The position numbers and the translations under genes are program-made. Positions 37,599 through 49,390 of a DNA stretch of 64,000 bases are shown here, one piece after another. A model generated the notes under the pieces. It was not told the origin of the DNA. It ran no database searches and worked only from the letters and a program-made list of their open reading frames with translations. Every line of letters starts with the position of its first letter. Position 1 is the stretch's first letter. This DNA is from Channallabes apus (Eukaryota; Chordata; Actinopteri; Siluriformes; Clariidae): contig CM060115.1 in assembly GCA_030522415.1 (NCBI GenBank), positions 8,715,579 through 8,779,578 of the forward strand, in the 5' to 3' direction.

Positions 37599-37761
37599 CT
37601 GCTTAAAGACAACAGGAGAATTTAGTCAGGACAAAGACAAATAAACTTCACAGAACATATAGTTCTAATAAAAATAAAATATATTAATAAACCTATTTAC
37701 CACAGAGTGTGTAAAGTACTGCTTTGGGGATTCTGTAATGTAAATAAACTGCCTGTGCTAA

Positions 37762-37934
37762 TGTTAACCAGTGAACAGTGTTAGTGTTAACCAGTGAACA
37801 GTGTTAGTGTTAACCAGTGAACAGTGTTAGTGTTAACCAGTGAACAGTGTTAGTGTTAACCAGTGAACAGTGTTAGTGTTAACCAGTGAACAGTGTTAGT
37901 GTTAACCAGTGAACAGTGTTAGTGTTAACCAGTG
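37762..37934. repeat. 23-bp minisatellite, 7.5 near-perfect copies
   Basis: Unit GTTAACCAGTGAACAGTGTT+AGT repeated without spacers and almost without variation. It lies between the two putative exons in the hAT. The homogeneity implies recent expansion. Confidence 0.95.
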
Positions 37935-38667
37935 ACTGTCTGTATTATCGTCTGCATTAAATTAACCGGGAATTTACTTAATGCGCTTCTCATACAAATA
38001 AGTTAAGCGATATAACACTCGTATATGAGCATTAGTTCATCCCTGAAGCCAAACTATAACTTACTGAAGCCCCTCACACACACACACACACACACCTCCC
38101 CCCTCCTCCTCCTCCACTGATAAACACTTCTGTGTTGTTATTCAGCTCGTTAACTAAGCGCTCGCGCTACCGCGGAAAGTGTATAAAATATAAACCGGGT
38201 TATGAGCGTTACTAGCTCCTGTACAGCTCCCCTCAGTCTGTGTCCCTCATCAACTGCATCACATTATATTACAGTCACAGAAATAACCTGCAGATTAACT
38301 CTTAACCAGAGAATAAATAAGCGCTGAATTGATCCAGACAACACGCGGTGAGATTCTCTCAGTATTTACAGAGAACACAAACACTCTTCATCGGGTAGTG
38401 CAGCTCTTGTAATAGGGACATTAATAGTATTGTCGAAGCTTGAGCATGTTTTTGAGTTAAAGTGGAGTGACATTGTGAGTGTGTGACACTGACAGTAAGC
38501 TGTAATATTAACTCCACACTTGGTAAACAGAACATTAAGTTCTCTAAAGTCACATCTGACCGCTGCTGCTGCTGCCAGTGATATTTAAAACAGCCAATAA
38601 AAAACTAAACTGGGAAATAAACTGTAAACTACCCCAAACACATTTTATAAAATAAAACATCACTTAC

Positions 38668-38790
38668 CACGAATAGTCCGTTAAGCCGCCATCTTCATCT
38701 CTGTAGTTTGGCAGCGTCAGTTCGGCGGGGGTGGAGGCGGGTTGTTAAAATCACGTGATTGCAACTCAGCGCAGCTGGCTTGTTTTAATG
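38668..38790 (-). promoter_or_regulatory. YY1/GC-box promoter and first exon inside the hAT
   Basis: On the minus strand: TCACGTGAT (E-box-like), CCCGCCTCCACCCCCGCC (GC boxes, about 38725-38742), then AAGATGGCGGC at 38685-38695, the canonical YY1 site found just downstream of many TATA-less start sites. CGTG|GTAAGTG, a consensus donor, follows at 38668. The ATGs in the YY1 site run into TAA after five codons, so this exon is probably untranslated. The layout is that of a housekeeping-type promoter, placed about 400 bp inside the transposon's right terminus. Confidence 0.5.
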
Positions 38791-39201
38791 TGTTCTTGAG
38801 AACGAAGCGCCATCTAGTGGTGGCACCAGGTAAATGAATAAATAGGGCTTGAATGGGCGTGTTTACTGTGAAATCTTGACACGCCTTTCAGCCAGAAAAA
38901 GGAGGGGGGATTACGGCGTGCAAAGGCCATTCACACGCCATTCACACTTCAGCCACACTGTCGCGGCTATTTGGTGTGGCTCCCACTGTAAATTGCTCCC
39001 ATACATTGGAGGACTTGGGGCGCGCGCTTTTTCCTGCGAACGCTTCTGTAACCTCCATTGCGCGAGCGACTGTGTATTTGTGCCTCTTGTGGTCGCGCGC
39101 CTCAGTAACGTGAGCAGCCCAACTAATCGATAACGGCATTCGTTGACAACGAATTTCATTATCGATTATTATCGATTAGTTGTTGCAGCCCTAATTTGCT
39201 G

Positions 39202-40185
39202 TTTTTTTTTCTCATTTCGATAATAAAACATTTTAAGTCCTGCTATCTACAGTATAAAGACTAACAATTGAGGTAGGAAACAGTCCTAGTGTATAACCAT
39301 CCATCCATTTCTCAGGAGACTTAGAGTAGCTTGCTGGTATTTGAACTTACAATCTTCCAGGCACTAGAAGATAACCATAGGAGCTCAAGTATAATAAGAA
39401 TGAAACACTGCACCGTTTTACAAGACCCTACATCTACATGCTCCTGCCTTGTGGTGCAATTTTTGTGCTTTACTCCGGGTTTTCAAGCAAACTGCGGTTA
39501 GAGGGGTCAGATCACAGCAGTGCACCTGGATGATTATGGCAAATGAAAGAGGAAGTAAGAAAGTCTGTAATATTAACACGAACATGAAGCAGCAGTGGGC
39601 TGACTACAGGGGATCAGTACAATGTGTTCCGGGATAAAAGATAAAACTACTTTTGATCGTCTTTTTGTCTAGATCTGCTGTCTCTTGGTTTCTCTATGTC
39701 CCTTATTGTAGTTATCTTTAGTTTCTTTCTCTCCTTCTGATCTTTTCCGTCATTTTGTACCATCTCACATCGATTACACGAGACGATCCGCTTTATGATG
39801 CTTTCATTCCTCGCGTTATTTGAAGGCCTCGTATAAGAAACATACACTTGATTATTATTACAGGTAATAAATGTTGGATAATGAGATCTGCATCTTGGTC
39901 TTTCTTTTAATTTAAGCCAATAGCACATCATTTGTCATGAAGGTTTCCATGGTCTTAAGTGATGTTGAACCTTAAAGCATGGTATTAGAGAGGTGGTATG
40001 GTTCCTGTAGCTTGTAAGACAACTGGGCGCTTGAGCAAAAGCAGGATTCTGGACTTTACCTTGTCATCTTATAATCTGCTGTGCCCTTGAGGAAGGCCCT
40101 AAGTTGCTTTAGATAAAGATCAAACAGGAACACGTAGGCATGGCCTGGTCACAACCATGATGAAGGGTTGTTGAAAGCTTCAAGG
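39202..40185. other. Intron sequence, nothing firm
   Basis: A short piece at 39340-39370 (TTTGAACTTACAATCTTCCA) may be SINE-derived. No exon recognised. Confidence 0.4.
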
Positions 40186-40189
40186 TGCT

Positions 40190-40310
40190 GATCAGCAGCT
40201 TGTGAATTCATGGTTAGGTCCTTCAGCAAGATGCTTAACCCTCAGCTCCCTTGTATCCAGTCTCAGTTGTAAGTCACTTTAGAAAAATCATCAGCCGAAT
40301 GAGTACTGGA
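40190..40310 (+). mobile_element. Partial SINE 3' part
   Basis: TTCAGCAAGATGCTTAACCC and GTAAGTCACTTTAGAAAAAT followed by CATCAGCCGAATGA match the body and tail of the tRNA-SINE family. Confidence 0.55.
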
Positions 40311-41090
40311 TCTCAAACACTGACCCAATTTGCCCCAGACCGGATCAATCCTAATCAGGTTTGAATGGTCAGGTGAGAGTGTAGGTCAGGAGTCAGTGTC
40401 CATGCCGATCCCAGACCATTTTCTCACAGCTCTTTAAATTATAAATGATAAAACTCACATTGGCAGTGACACCGAAACCTTCAATTTTGTACATGCAGAT
40501 AGCCTTCTCTGAACATTACCCACACCGGGGACTAAAAAAAGACAGATTAGCATTTGCATTTTTTATGCTTTGTGAGCAAAGAGAGGTGATTTGCAATTAA
40601 AATGATGGGGGTAGAGGAGAAGGAGTGAAAATAAAAAGACAGTTAACGTAGCTTGTTTCTGTTGCAGGTATGCTGTGCTTTGGAGCGTGCCTGATAGAAA
40701 TCAAAGCAGACCTGCTCGTGATGGATGGACTGGGAGAAATGAAGAAGCAGATCAATCCATCAGCTGCCACTCCCAGGTTTTTGGATCATTCTTATTCCTT
40801 ATAGTCATTGCGTACTCACACAGGACCCCTAACTCATGCCTCAACACTGGCTCAGACCTCTAAACTCCAGTCCCGAACACCAGCTTAGGCTCCAAACACA
40901 GGCAGACAATTCAGATGGAACATCCTGACTCTAGTCCACATTGTGTTCAGCTTGTGCAAATGTTGAATCGCCCCAAGAGAATTGAGAATCCCAATTCATG
41001 GTACTATAAAAAGAGTTAGTTGAGGTTTAGACTAACACAGACCTCTAATAGCGGGCTACCAAATTATATCAGCAAATATCAGCCCCAAAT
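40311..41090. other. Intron sequence, nothing recognised
   Basis: Mixed composition; no exon, RNA gene or known repeat identified. Confidence 0.5.
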
Positions 41091-41104
41091 TACAGTATGT
41101 ACAG

Positions 41105-42080
41105 GCCAATACAGAGCCCTAAATACAGGCCCAAACACACACTCAGACCTCACATACCGACCCGAACACATACAATCAACCAAATAAAGACCCAAACACA
41201 CACTCTGGCCCCAAATAAAGACCCAAACACACACTCTGGCCCCAAATAAAGGCCCAAACACACACTCTGGCCCCAAATAAAGACTCAAACACACACTCTG
41301 GCCCCAAATAAAGACTCAAACACACACTCTGGCCCCAAATAAAGACCCAAACACACACTCTGGCCCCAAATAAAGACTCAAACACACACTCTGGCCCCAA
41401 ATAAAGACTCAAACACACACGCTGGCCCCAAATAAAGACCCAAACACACACTCTGGCCCCAAATACAGGCCCAAATACACACTCAGGCATTAAATACAGA
41501 CCCAAATACACACAGGTCCCAAATAAAGACCCAAACACACACTCTGGCCCCAAATAAAGACCCAAACACACACTCTGGCCCCAAATAAAGACCCAAACAC
41601 ACACTCTGGCCCCAAATAAAGACTCAAACACACACTCTGGCCCCAAATAAAGACCCAAACACACACTCTGGCCCCAAATAAAGACTCAAACACACACTCT
41701 GGCCCCAAATAAAGACCCAAACACACACTCTGGCCCCAAATAAAGACCCAAACACACACTCTGGCCCCAAATAAAGACCCAAACACACACTCTGGCCCCA
41801 AATAAAGACCCAAACACACACTCTGGCCCCAAATACAGGCCCAAACACACACTCAGGCATTAAATACAGACCCAAATACACACAGGTCCCAAATAAAGAC
41901 CCAAACACACACTCTGGCCCCAAATACAGACCCAAACACACACTCTGGCCCCAAATAAAGACCCAAACACACACTCTGGCCCCAAATACAGACCCAAACA
42001 CACACTCTGGCATTAAATACAGACCCAAACACACACTCTGGCCCCAAATAAAGACCCAAACACCCATCCAGTCCCTAGAT
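41105..42080. repeat. 31-bp minisatellite, block 1
   Basis: Unit CAAACACACACTCTGGCCCC+AAATAAAGACC, about 30 copies, with higher-order variants (AAATACAGGCC, CAGGCATTAAATACAG). Degenerate copies run to about 42290. All long minus-strand frames here (VCVWVFIWGQS-like) are repeat translations; 31 is not a multiple of 3, so frames are shared across phases. Related to block 2 at 44748..45835. Confidence 0.95.
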
Positions 42081-42299
42081 ACAGGCCTACTGTATGCACA
42101 TCCAAACACTCTCTCAGGTTGCGGTCACAGGCCCAAACACATAATCTGACCTTAATACAGACCATAACACACATTTAGTCCTCTAACAAAGGCCCACACA
42201 AACCCAAAGAAACACTCTCTTAGATCCCTAAAACAGGTGCAGCCCAAATGAACATCCGGACCGGTCACAGATAATACACCCAAATACAGAGTTAGGATA

Positions 42300-43345
42300 A
42301 GAACCTACTGTCTATTTTTAATTGTAAATACTGTATGTGCGTGGGAAAATGAAATGCTTGTTAAAGTAGTTTGCACGAGTTGTGGTGTGCCAACTCGATT
42401 AGCAATAGCCAACTGCGAATCACCCACTCAGGAACAACTTGAAGTTAAGCAGCTGGCACTGTGGCATCAACTGGGATTGAGCAAATGATCAGCATACTGG
42501 TGCTTCCCTAATCATCAAAAAGGGAAGAGAGGCTTCAACGAGAAAAAAAATCACAATGGAGAGAACAATTTAAACGTCACTAAGGGACAAGAGCTGCACG
42601 CGTGATTTCCATTCGAGAGTTGGATGTAGTGCCGTACTGCATCTAATGCCAGGTGTGTTCCAATTATACACTTGATGAACATTTCAATCAGTAGTTTTCA
42701 GTACAGACACTTTAGTCAAGTGTTCCAAATGGTTGGTTAATAAGTTGCTTGGCCACGTTAGAACATGCAAAATCTCCAAGATCAAAATAGCGTAAAATAA
42801 ACGTAAAAAATATGAGTTTAAGAAATAAAAGTTTAATTTCACTAATAGGAAGTGGATCTTTCTTTTATCGTACACGGCACAATTCAAGGAAAGATGCTAT
42901 TGACATCCACAGTAATGTGCCCCGTATCCAGAATTAGGAGTGACACCTGATCGAAGGTGTGAGTGTGTTTGTGCGTATAGCTGATAATGACATACGGAAC
43001 CGGGAGTTCATGAATCAGGGCTGCCGACACGACTCTACAGCTCGGGCGCTTTTCATTAGGAGGCATGAATGTAGATCATTGGTGTTATGCCATTCCATCA
43101 GACCCTCGCTCACACTTACTCGTGTACACACACAGTCATCCTGACCATTAATTCAAGGGTAACATCTTAGTCAGGCTGTGTCCATGCCGAATAAAAACAT
43201 GATGTTCGTTATGGTGTTTGCTTCGTTCAATGCTGCTAGAATTCATTTGTATCACAGCTACAGCCTGTCCTTTAGTTATAGCTTAGCGTATTTGTGGTTG
43301 CCCTGGTAACCAGTTGTGACACATTCTGACATGTTTCTTTCTAAT
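42300..43345. other. Intron sequence, nothing recognised
   Basis: No exon or known repeat. TACTGTA motifs at about 42329 and, just upstream of this stretch, 42090. Confidence 0.45.
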
Positions 43346-43351
43346 TTTCCA

Positions 43352-43602
43352 ATTTCGGGTGAGTCAAAAATTTTCCGCACACAGGTTATATTAAAACTTC
43401 TGTTCTGTCTTATAGTATCATTGCTTCCGGTTCAAGGCTTCCTGTCTCCCCAGTCACTGCTGTGCAGGTGTGAATGTGTTAAATCAGTTCATTTGTATCC
43501 GCGGTCCGAGCAAAAATGGATGCCCCACTTGTGATGTGCACGAAAGAAGAGCAGCGTACAGTGAGATGTTTTTTGCTATTTGTGGCTCGCACCTCAGGGT
43601 CA
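43352..43602 (+). pseudogene. Mariner transposon 5' end with transposase start
   Basis: GGGTGAGTCAAAAATTTTCC near the left resembles a mariner terminal repeat. At 43519 a frame opens MDAPLVMCTKEEQRTVRCFL, matching the typical mariner N-terminus (xxxPLVVCTKEEQRxVIRFL). Homology stops at the SINE inserted at about 43603; no C-terminal half follows. Confidence 0.75.
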
Positions 43603-43603
43603 G

Positions 43604-43778
43604 GGGTAGCACGGTGGTTAAGGCATTGGACTACAGTTTAGAAGATCCCAGGTTCAAATCCCATGACCACACTGTTGGGCCCTTGAGCAAGGCCCTCAAT
43701 TTCTCAGATGTATAATGAGATAACAATGTAAGTCGCTCTGGATAAGGGCGTCTGCCAAATGCCTAAATGTAATGTAAG
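43604..43778 (+). mobile_element. tRNA-derived SINE, complete
   Basis: A box GGGTAGCACGGTGGTTAAGG, B box CCAGGTTCAAATCCCATGAC, body TTGGGCCCTTGAGCAAGGCC, tail AAGTCGCTCTGGATAAGGGC then GTCTGCCAAATGCC. Best full copy of the family here; it sits within or beside the mariner remnant. Confidence 0.9.
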
Positions 43779-44474
43779 CCTAAAACATTTGTTAATCAGG
43801 GAATATGAAAGCTTGAATTCAAAAGCAAGGAGATTATATTAAAAAAAATGATGTAATTGTCTTTTCTAAAAGTTAATGAAAAATATATTCTACAGGCAAA
43901 GTGTGGATAATATTTGACTCACACTTGACTCGAGACCCAATCATATTGTAACTTTTTTATGCAGCTTTACATCACCTACAGTATATATGCTTACATGAAG
44001 CCGCATCCTACCGGAGATTAAATGATTAAAACTGCAGATCGGATCCCTATTTCTAACGCTGTCAAAAGCCAGGCGTTACTAACCAGCTTGACAAATTGAC
44101 CCGCAAAACATCAAACTCCCTCTAATCAGGCTCGACACTGATCCCGTGGCCTTAATTACTGTGACACTTTCTCACATGGGGTTTTAATTGAACAGAGCAG
44201 AAAGCCACTGGTGACCCGAGCGAACCCTGTTCTCTCAGATTAAAGTGACAGCATCCAACCCAACACTGACAGGGCATTACAACAGCAACGGAGGATAAAA
44301 ATAACATTGAAAGGAACAAACAAAACTCAAGAGAAAAGATGAGGCGTTGGGTATCAGAGGGTTTACTTTCGGGGCTTTGAGAAGTTGTAAAATGAGACAA
44401 AAGAGGATCGGGAGAACTAGTACTGTAGGTTGATAGAGCAAGAAATGGCTAATTGGCTAAATACGGAAGTTGCA
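43779..44474. other. Non-repetitive intron sequence
   Basis: About 44040-44390 is moderately GC-rich and free of recognisable repeats. It may be a conserved non-coding element, but no coding frame or splice-bounded exon is evident. Confidence 0.3.
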
Positions 44475-46304
44475 TTAAAGGTCCTGTTTATTACTAGTTC
44501 TTTACCTAGTTATCACAGGTCTCGGAGTTCCCCAACGCATGGGTGGTAACGCTCCAGCTGAAATACCTCTCAGATAGTGCCTTTTCTATACCTCAAACTA
44601 CCACTATTTCACCCCCCCTCCTGAATGCTCCATTTCAGTGTCTATGTAAATGAGCTACTGCCTAGCCACGCCCTTCCAGAGAACAGCATAGCAATGAACT
44701 AGCTAAGGGGGAGGGGATATTTTTATATTTATATCTATAGTATAGACTCAAACACACATTCATCCCCAAATACAAACCCAAACACACACTCACACCCCAA
44801 ATACTGACCTAAATACACACTCACAACCCAAATACAAACTCAAACACACACTCAGAACCCAAATACAGACCCAAACACACACTCAGAACCCAAATACAGA
44901 CCCAAACACACACTCAGAACCCAAATACAAATCCAAATACACACTCAGAACCCAAATACACACTCAGAACCCAAACACACACTCACACCCCAAATACAGA
45001 CCTAAATACACACTCAGAACCCAAATACAAACTCAAACACACACTCAGAACCCAAATACAAACCCAAATACACACACAGAACCCAAATCCAAATCCAAGC
45101 ACACACTCAGAACCCAAATCCAAACCCAAATACACACTCAGAACCCAAACACACACTCAGAACCCAAATCCAAACCCAAATACACACTCAGAACCCAAAT
45201 ACACACTCAGAACCCAAATCCAAACTCAAACACACACTCACACCCCAAATACAAACTCAAATACACACTCACACCCCAAATACAGACCCAAATACACACA
45301 CAGAACCCAAATCCAAATCCAAACACACACTCAGAACCCAAATCCAAACCCAAATACACACTCAGAACCCAAACACACACTCAGAACCCAAATCCAAACT
45401 CAAACACACACTCACACCCCAAATACAAACTCAAATACACACTCACACCCCAAATACAAACCCAAATACACACTCAGAACCCAAATCCAAACACACACTC
45501 AGAACCCAAATCCAAACACACACTCAGAACCCAAACCCACACTCAGAACCTAAATACAGACCCAAATACACACTCAGAACCCAAATATAGACCCAAATAC
45601 ACACTCACACCCCAAATACACACTCAGAACCCAAACACACACTCAGAACCCAAATACAAACCTAAACACACACTCAGAATCCAAATACAGACCCAAATAT
45701 AAACCCAAACACACACTTTGAACCCCGATAGAAACCCAAATACACACTCAGGCCCCAAATATAAACTCAAATAAACACCCAAACCCAAAATACAGACCCC
45801 TAACACAAACCTAAACAGACACATATTGCCAACATACAGGTCAGGTCTATGTCTGAGCACATACTCAAGCCCCTAATACAGGCTCAGGCACCCTCTCAGA
45901 GCCCTAACACAGACCCTAACACTCTCGCATGTACCTATAACAGGCCCAAAAACAGAACTATGCTATACACCCAAACCAACATACAGAACCGTCTAATATA
46001 GGCTACGCCAATGACCAACTGCGGAGCCACGTCCTTCCAGAGAACAGCAGAGGTGAGCAACAAGCCAGGGGGGTGTGTGTGTGAGGGGGGGGGGGTATTC
46101 TTATATAAGGTCACATTAGGGAGGAAAATCTAATTGTCTTATTTAAACCCTGACAAATACAAAAAAATTGATCAAAACACAGGCTTTTGTTAGTTTGTTA
46201 GTTTGTTTGTTTGTTTGTTTGTTTGTACATGCATACTGGAGACCCATCAAAATGTTTAAATATGACAAAAAAAAAAGGTTTTTTCCACAATAGGACCTCT
46301 TTAA
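44475..46304. mobile_element. TTAA-flanked MITE (piggyBac-like), expanded by an internal minisatellite
   Basis: Starts TTAAAGGTCCTGTTTATTAC and ends TAGGACCTCTTTAA. TTAA flanks and similar inverted ends suit a piggyBac-type non-autonomous element. Element body CACGCCCTTCCAGAGAACAG appears twice, at about 44668 and 46029, on either side of the 31-bp minisatellite block 2. This suggests duplication or repeat growth within the element. No transposase. Confidence 0.6.
44748..45835. repeat. 31-bp minisatellite, block 2
   Basis: Unit CAGAACCCAAATACAAACCC+AAATACACACT with half-unit length variants. It shares the CCCAAATACAGACCCAAACA backbone with block 1, three kilobases away. Confidence 0.95.
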
Positions 46305-47084
46305 GTATGATATAAACCACATGGCTGCATGCAGTTACAGGAAAATAATCAATGACACAATGGTCACACAACAGCCTAGTGTGAAGTGTTAGAGTTATTA
46401 ATTATCCTGTTTCCTAGTTAATTTTAGCGTATCCTACTCATACCACAGCAATTTATCTGTGATTCCATGTAATTCAGGACCAAACTAAAATTCTTTGAAA
46501 CATTTATAGTTACTGCTGTGGAACATTCATCAAACAAGTTCCACTTTACTGTTCCTTCACTGTCTCTACTTTCATTCTTCTCTACCGAAGACAATAAGAT
46601 GACAGACAGCTCATGTGACCTGCTGTACAGTCAGAACTACTATCAGAGCTGCAGATATAAAAAATTCATCAACACCTTCTGACCAATCAGATTCGAGGGT
46701 TTAACACCACTGATGTTTTTAAATCAGATGTGTGGAATATTTGATGAGTGTTTCATCATCCTCTCAGTCATACTGGTGAGTCATATTCTTGCATTTTTTT
46801 TTATTATTAAAAAGAACAGTTTTTTTTTTTTTTTGTTATATTGAAACTGGGAAATGCAATGCATTTCTTAGGACTGAACATTTTTGCTGGTAAACAACAG
46901 CTGGGCCGAGGAGAAAATCTATTTTGGATGATTTTATTTTCTCTTTTCATGGAGAGAGAAAAAAAAGTAGAGCTCTAGAGACAGTTGAAATATTTACATC
47001 TTGCATCTGGAGAATTCAAAGCTATATCCACTAGGGGGCGAGACGGGGCCAAGGCATAGCACACAAATGAAGAAATTATTCATT
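46305..47084. other. Intron sequence, nothing recognised
   Basis: AT-rich; T runs at 46794-46802 and 46821-46834. No exon seen. Confidence 0.5.
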
Positions 47085-47255
47085 CATTCATTCATCTTCT
47101 ATACCGCTTAATCCTGTGTTCAGGGTCGCGGGGGACCTGGAGCCTATCCCAGGAGACTTCGGGCACTAGGCGGGGTACACCCTGGACAGGGTGCCAATCC
47201 ATCGCAGGGCACACACACATACACACACTCACACACCCAATCACACACTACGGGC
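47085..47255 (-). mobile_element. SINE/LINE-tail repeat, tail portion
   Basis: CTTCTATACCGCTTAATCCT, CAGGGTCGCGGGGGACCTGG, AGCCTATCCCAGGAGACTTC and CAGGGTGCCAATCCATCGCA: close to the common teleost consensus. The tRNA-like head is absent. Confidence 0.8.
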
Positions 47256-47479
47256 ATATTATATATTATAGAATTATATATTATATTTTAAATTAAAAGG
47301 ATTACATTTAGTAATAAAGTTTGAAATTCCTATAAATATTCCAGGTTATTAATAAGTAATTGCAATTACTTAATTGCAGAGAATTTGACATTTCGTATTA
47401 GCCCGTAGTTTGGAAATGGCTAACTTAGGATATTGTTTTCCACATGTAGTTACAGTTTCCCTTTGGGCTTAATAAAGTC

Positions 47480-47590
47480 CCCTGCCTGTCTATTTTCTTC
47501 TTATTTCAGCTCCTCCCATTAGGGGTCGCCACAGCAGGCCATCCAATCAGCATATCTGATTTTTGGCGGAGAGACTGACAGAGCACACAA
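47480..47590 (+). mobile_element. Small LINE-derived fragment
   Basis: CTCCCATTAGGGGTCGCCAC and AGCAGGCCATCCAATC match a widespread fish retroelement segment (CCCGTTAGGGGTCGCCACAG). Nothing else of the element remains. Confidence 0.5.
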
Positions 47591-48734
47591 GTCTTCTGCA
47601 TCTACTGACTTGAAAAATCTATTGTGAAACACTAACATTTTGCATCATGCTAGAACGAAGCACTCAAACTTAGCCATCTAACAATGTTCCGTCAAGCTGA
47701 TTAATGTTGATTGATTTCATGCCAACTGTTCTGCAAAGTCCAGCTGCTGTAACATGCCATAGGGATTCCTAGCTGTGGTAATGATGGGCAAGCCTGGTTA
47801 GGTTCTCTTCAAAACATCTCTCATGGTATTGGTTCTTCTTGTGGGTCAAGTCTGTTCCTGATGTTGTGTCACTTGACGGTCGATTCACATTAAACAGTTG
47901 TTAGTTTTTAAAGCACCGTTCTGTATTATAAATGGTATGTGATATAAATGCGATGCTTTTTAGTAGGTTAAAGAAAATGACAAGGGTTTGATCTTCTATA
48001 AGAATTTACTTAAGTATTCAATTTCAGTTTCTTTTGACATTGTTTTGGTTTATTCTTACTTACTGTAGAGAAAGGTTTTACAAATTATGATAAGAGCTAT
48101 AATAAAAATATACTTTATATTTATATAGCAAGTTGCAGCACATCTGCAAAGATTTAAAACCTGTCCGTTATACTACAGTATATGCTAATGTAGGTTGTCA
48201 GAGTGCTAGGCTGATGTGGTATAGGCTAACGCTAGCTGGTTTTATATGGTTTAATATAATGCATGCTAACGTGAGTTTAAATGAAGTCACTGAAGGTAAT
48301 TTTAAGAACCTACAGAACTTTGTACAACAGAGTTGATCCAAAATCTTTAAATCCGAGATAAAGTAACAGATAAATAAAATAATTTCCAAGGATTCAATCA
48401 GTTCAGATTTAATCAATTAACAATTTATTGTAATAAATTCAAGCAACCCAACTTCAGGAAGGTTAGTGTTAGCAGTGTTATTTATTATTTTTTTTTTAAT
48501 ATTTAGATGTTTTTCGCCTTTGTTTCTTAATAAGAGAAAATCTATTATGTTCAGTAGGTTTTTAATTAAAACATGAGAAACAAATAATTTACAATTCACA
48601 GTTTGGGTTGTATTTTAGTACCTTAAAATCAGATTGATTACAAGTTTGTACTGTAAAGGTTATTGCACAAAGAATTTTTTGCAATAACTTTACACTGTAT
48701 TTACACTGCCTGCAATAAAAAGGTCACTTTATTT
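47591..48734. other. AT-rich intron sequence
   Basis: No exon or known repeat; TACAGTA/TACTGTA at about 48061, 48174 and 48623. Confidence 0.5.
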
Positions 48735-48946
48735 CAGAAAAGTTCAAATATTGGCCTGCATCAAGCGAAGAAAACAACTAAGGACGTACAAAATTACTGG
48801 AATCGAGTAAAGAAATGTGCAAAACATTATTAAAAACCTGTTGAATATAACGATCAGAGATCACTTAAACTCTTGGTGAAGTCGCATTGTAAAAAACAAA
48901 ACACTCTACACTAGGAATCAGAACTATGTTTAATAGTGAAAGTACA

Positions 48947-48980
<34 letters not shown>

Positions 48981-49390
48981 ACGTGATGATTATGTGGCCA
49001 GAAGAAAACCACTGAGACTCAGCAGAGAAAAGGCTTCGGTTTGCTAGGGATTTTAATGGAAAAAGGTCATGTGATCTATCTGAGTGATGGCCGTGTCAGG
49101 GTGAGAAGGGATGTGCATGAAGAGATTCACCCATCATGCATAGTGCCCAGTGTACAAGCCTCTGGAGGCAGTGTTATGATCTGGGGTTGCTTCATTTAGT
49201 CAGGTCTTAAGAGCAAAAAATGAAGTCAGGTGACGACCTGAATGACCAGATTATCACATCAATAGAATTTTTAATTTTTTTTATTCAGGCATTTGCTTAT
49301 TCCAGGACACAAATTGTAAAAGAGTGGTTCTGAGAGCTTGAGGAAACATTTTCACATGCAAACAATGTGTGAAATCCCACCGTGTACTGT
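48735..49390 (+). pseudogene. Tc1-like transposase pseudogene with (AC)n insertion
   Basis: 48750-48900 holds the N-terminal half (CGATCAGAGATCACTTAAAC is shared, reversed, with 61850..62330). An (AC)n run follows at 48951-48979. Then 49060-49330 is catalytic-core sequence (GATGGCCGTGTCAGGGTGAG, CTCTGGAGGCAGTGTTATGA, TCTGGGGTTGCTTC). Many stops and indels; no intact frame. Confidence 0.75.

Larger units (their letters stand above)
33052..39193. mobile_element. 6.1-kb hAT-type transposon with 8-bp target duplication
   Basis: Left end TAGGGCTGCAACTAACGTTT; right end (reverse complement) TAGGGCTGCAACAACTAATC. The first 12 bases of each terminus are identical, followed by AATCGATTAGTT-rich subterminal repeats at both ends. 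The element is flanked by perfect 8-bp duplications ATTTGCTG at 33044-33051 and 39194-39201. Eight-base duplications and short inverted repeats are diagnostic of hAT. I saw no transposase frame (no BED finger or dimerisation block). The interior is a patchwork: microsatellites, a reversed Harbinger-like MITE (33714..34075), a tRNA-Ile-headed SINE (35104..35248) flanked by an internal duplication, a LINE fragment, a 23-bp minisatellite, and a promoter plus exons on the minus strand (37175..38790). Confidence 0.9.

Noticed and set aside
37762..37934. CRISPR-like array
   Set aside because: Units are contiguous with no unique spacers, the genome is eukaryotic and there are no cas genes: a minisatellite.
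41176..42109. Long minus-strand open frames (up to 162 codons) with VCVWVFIWGQS-like repeats
   Set aside because: They are translations of the 31-bp minisatellite; open in overlapping frames because no unit contains a stop, with no splice or start context.
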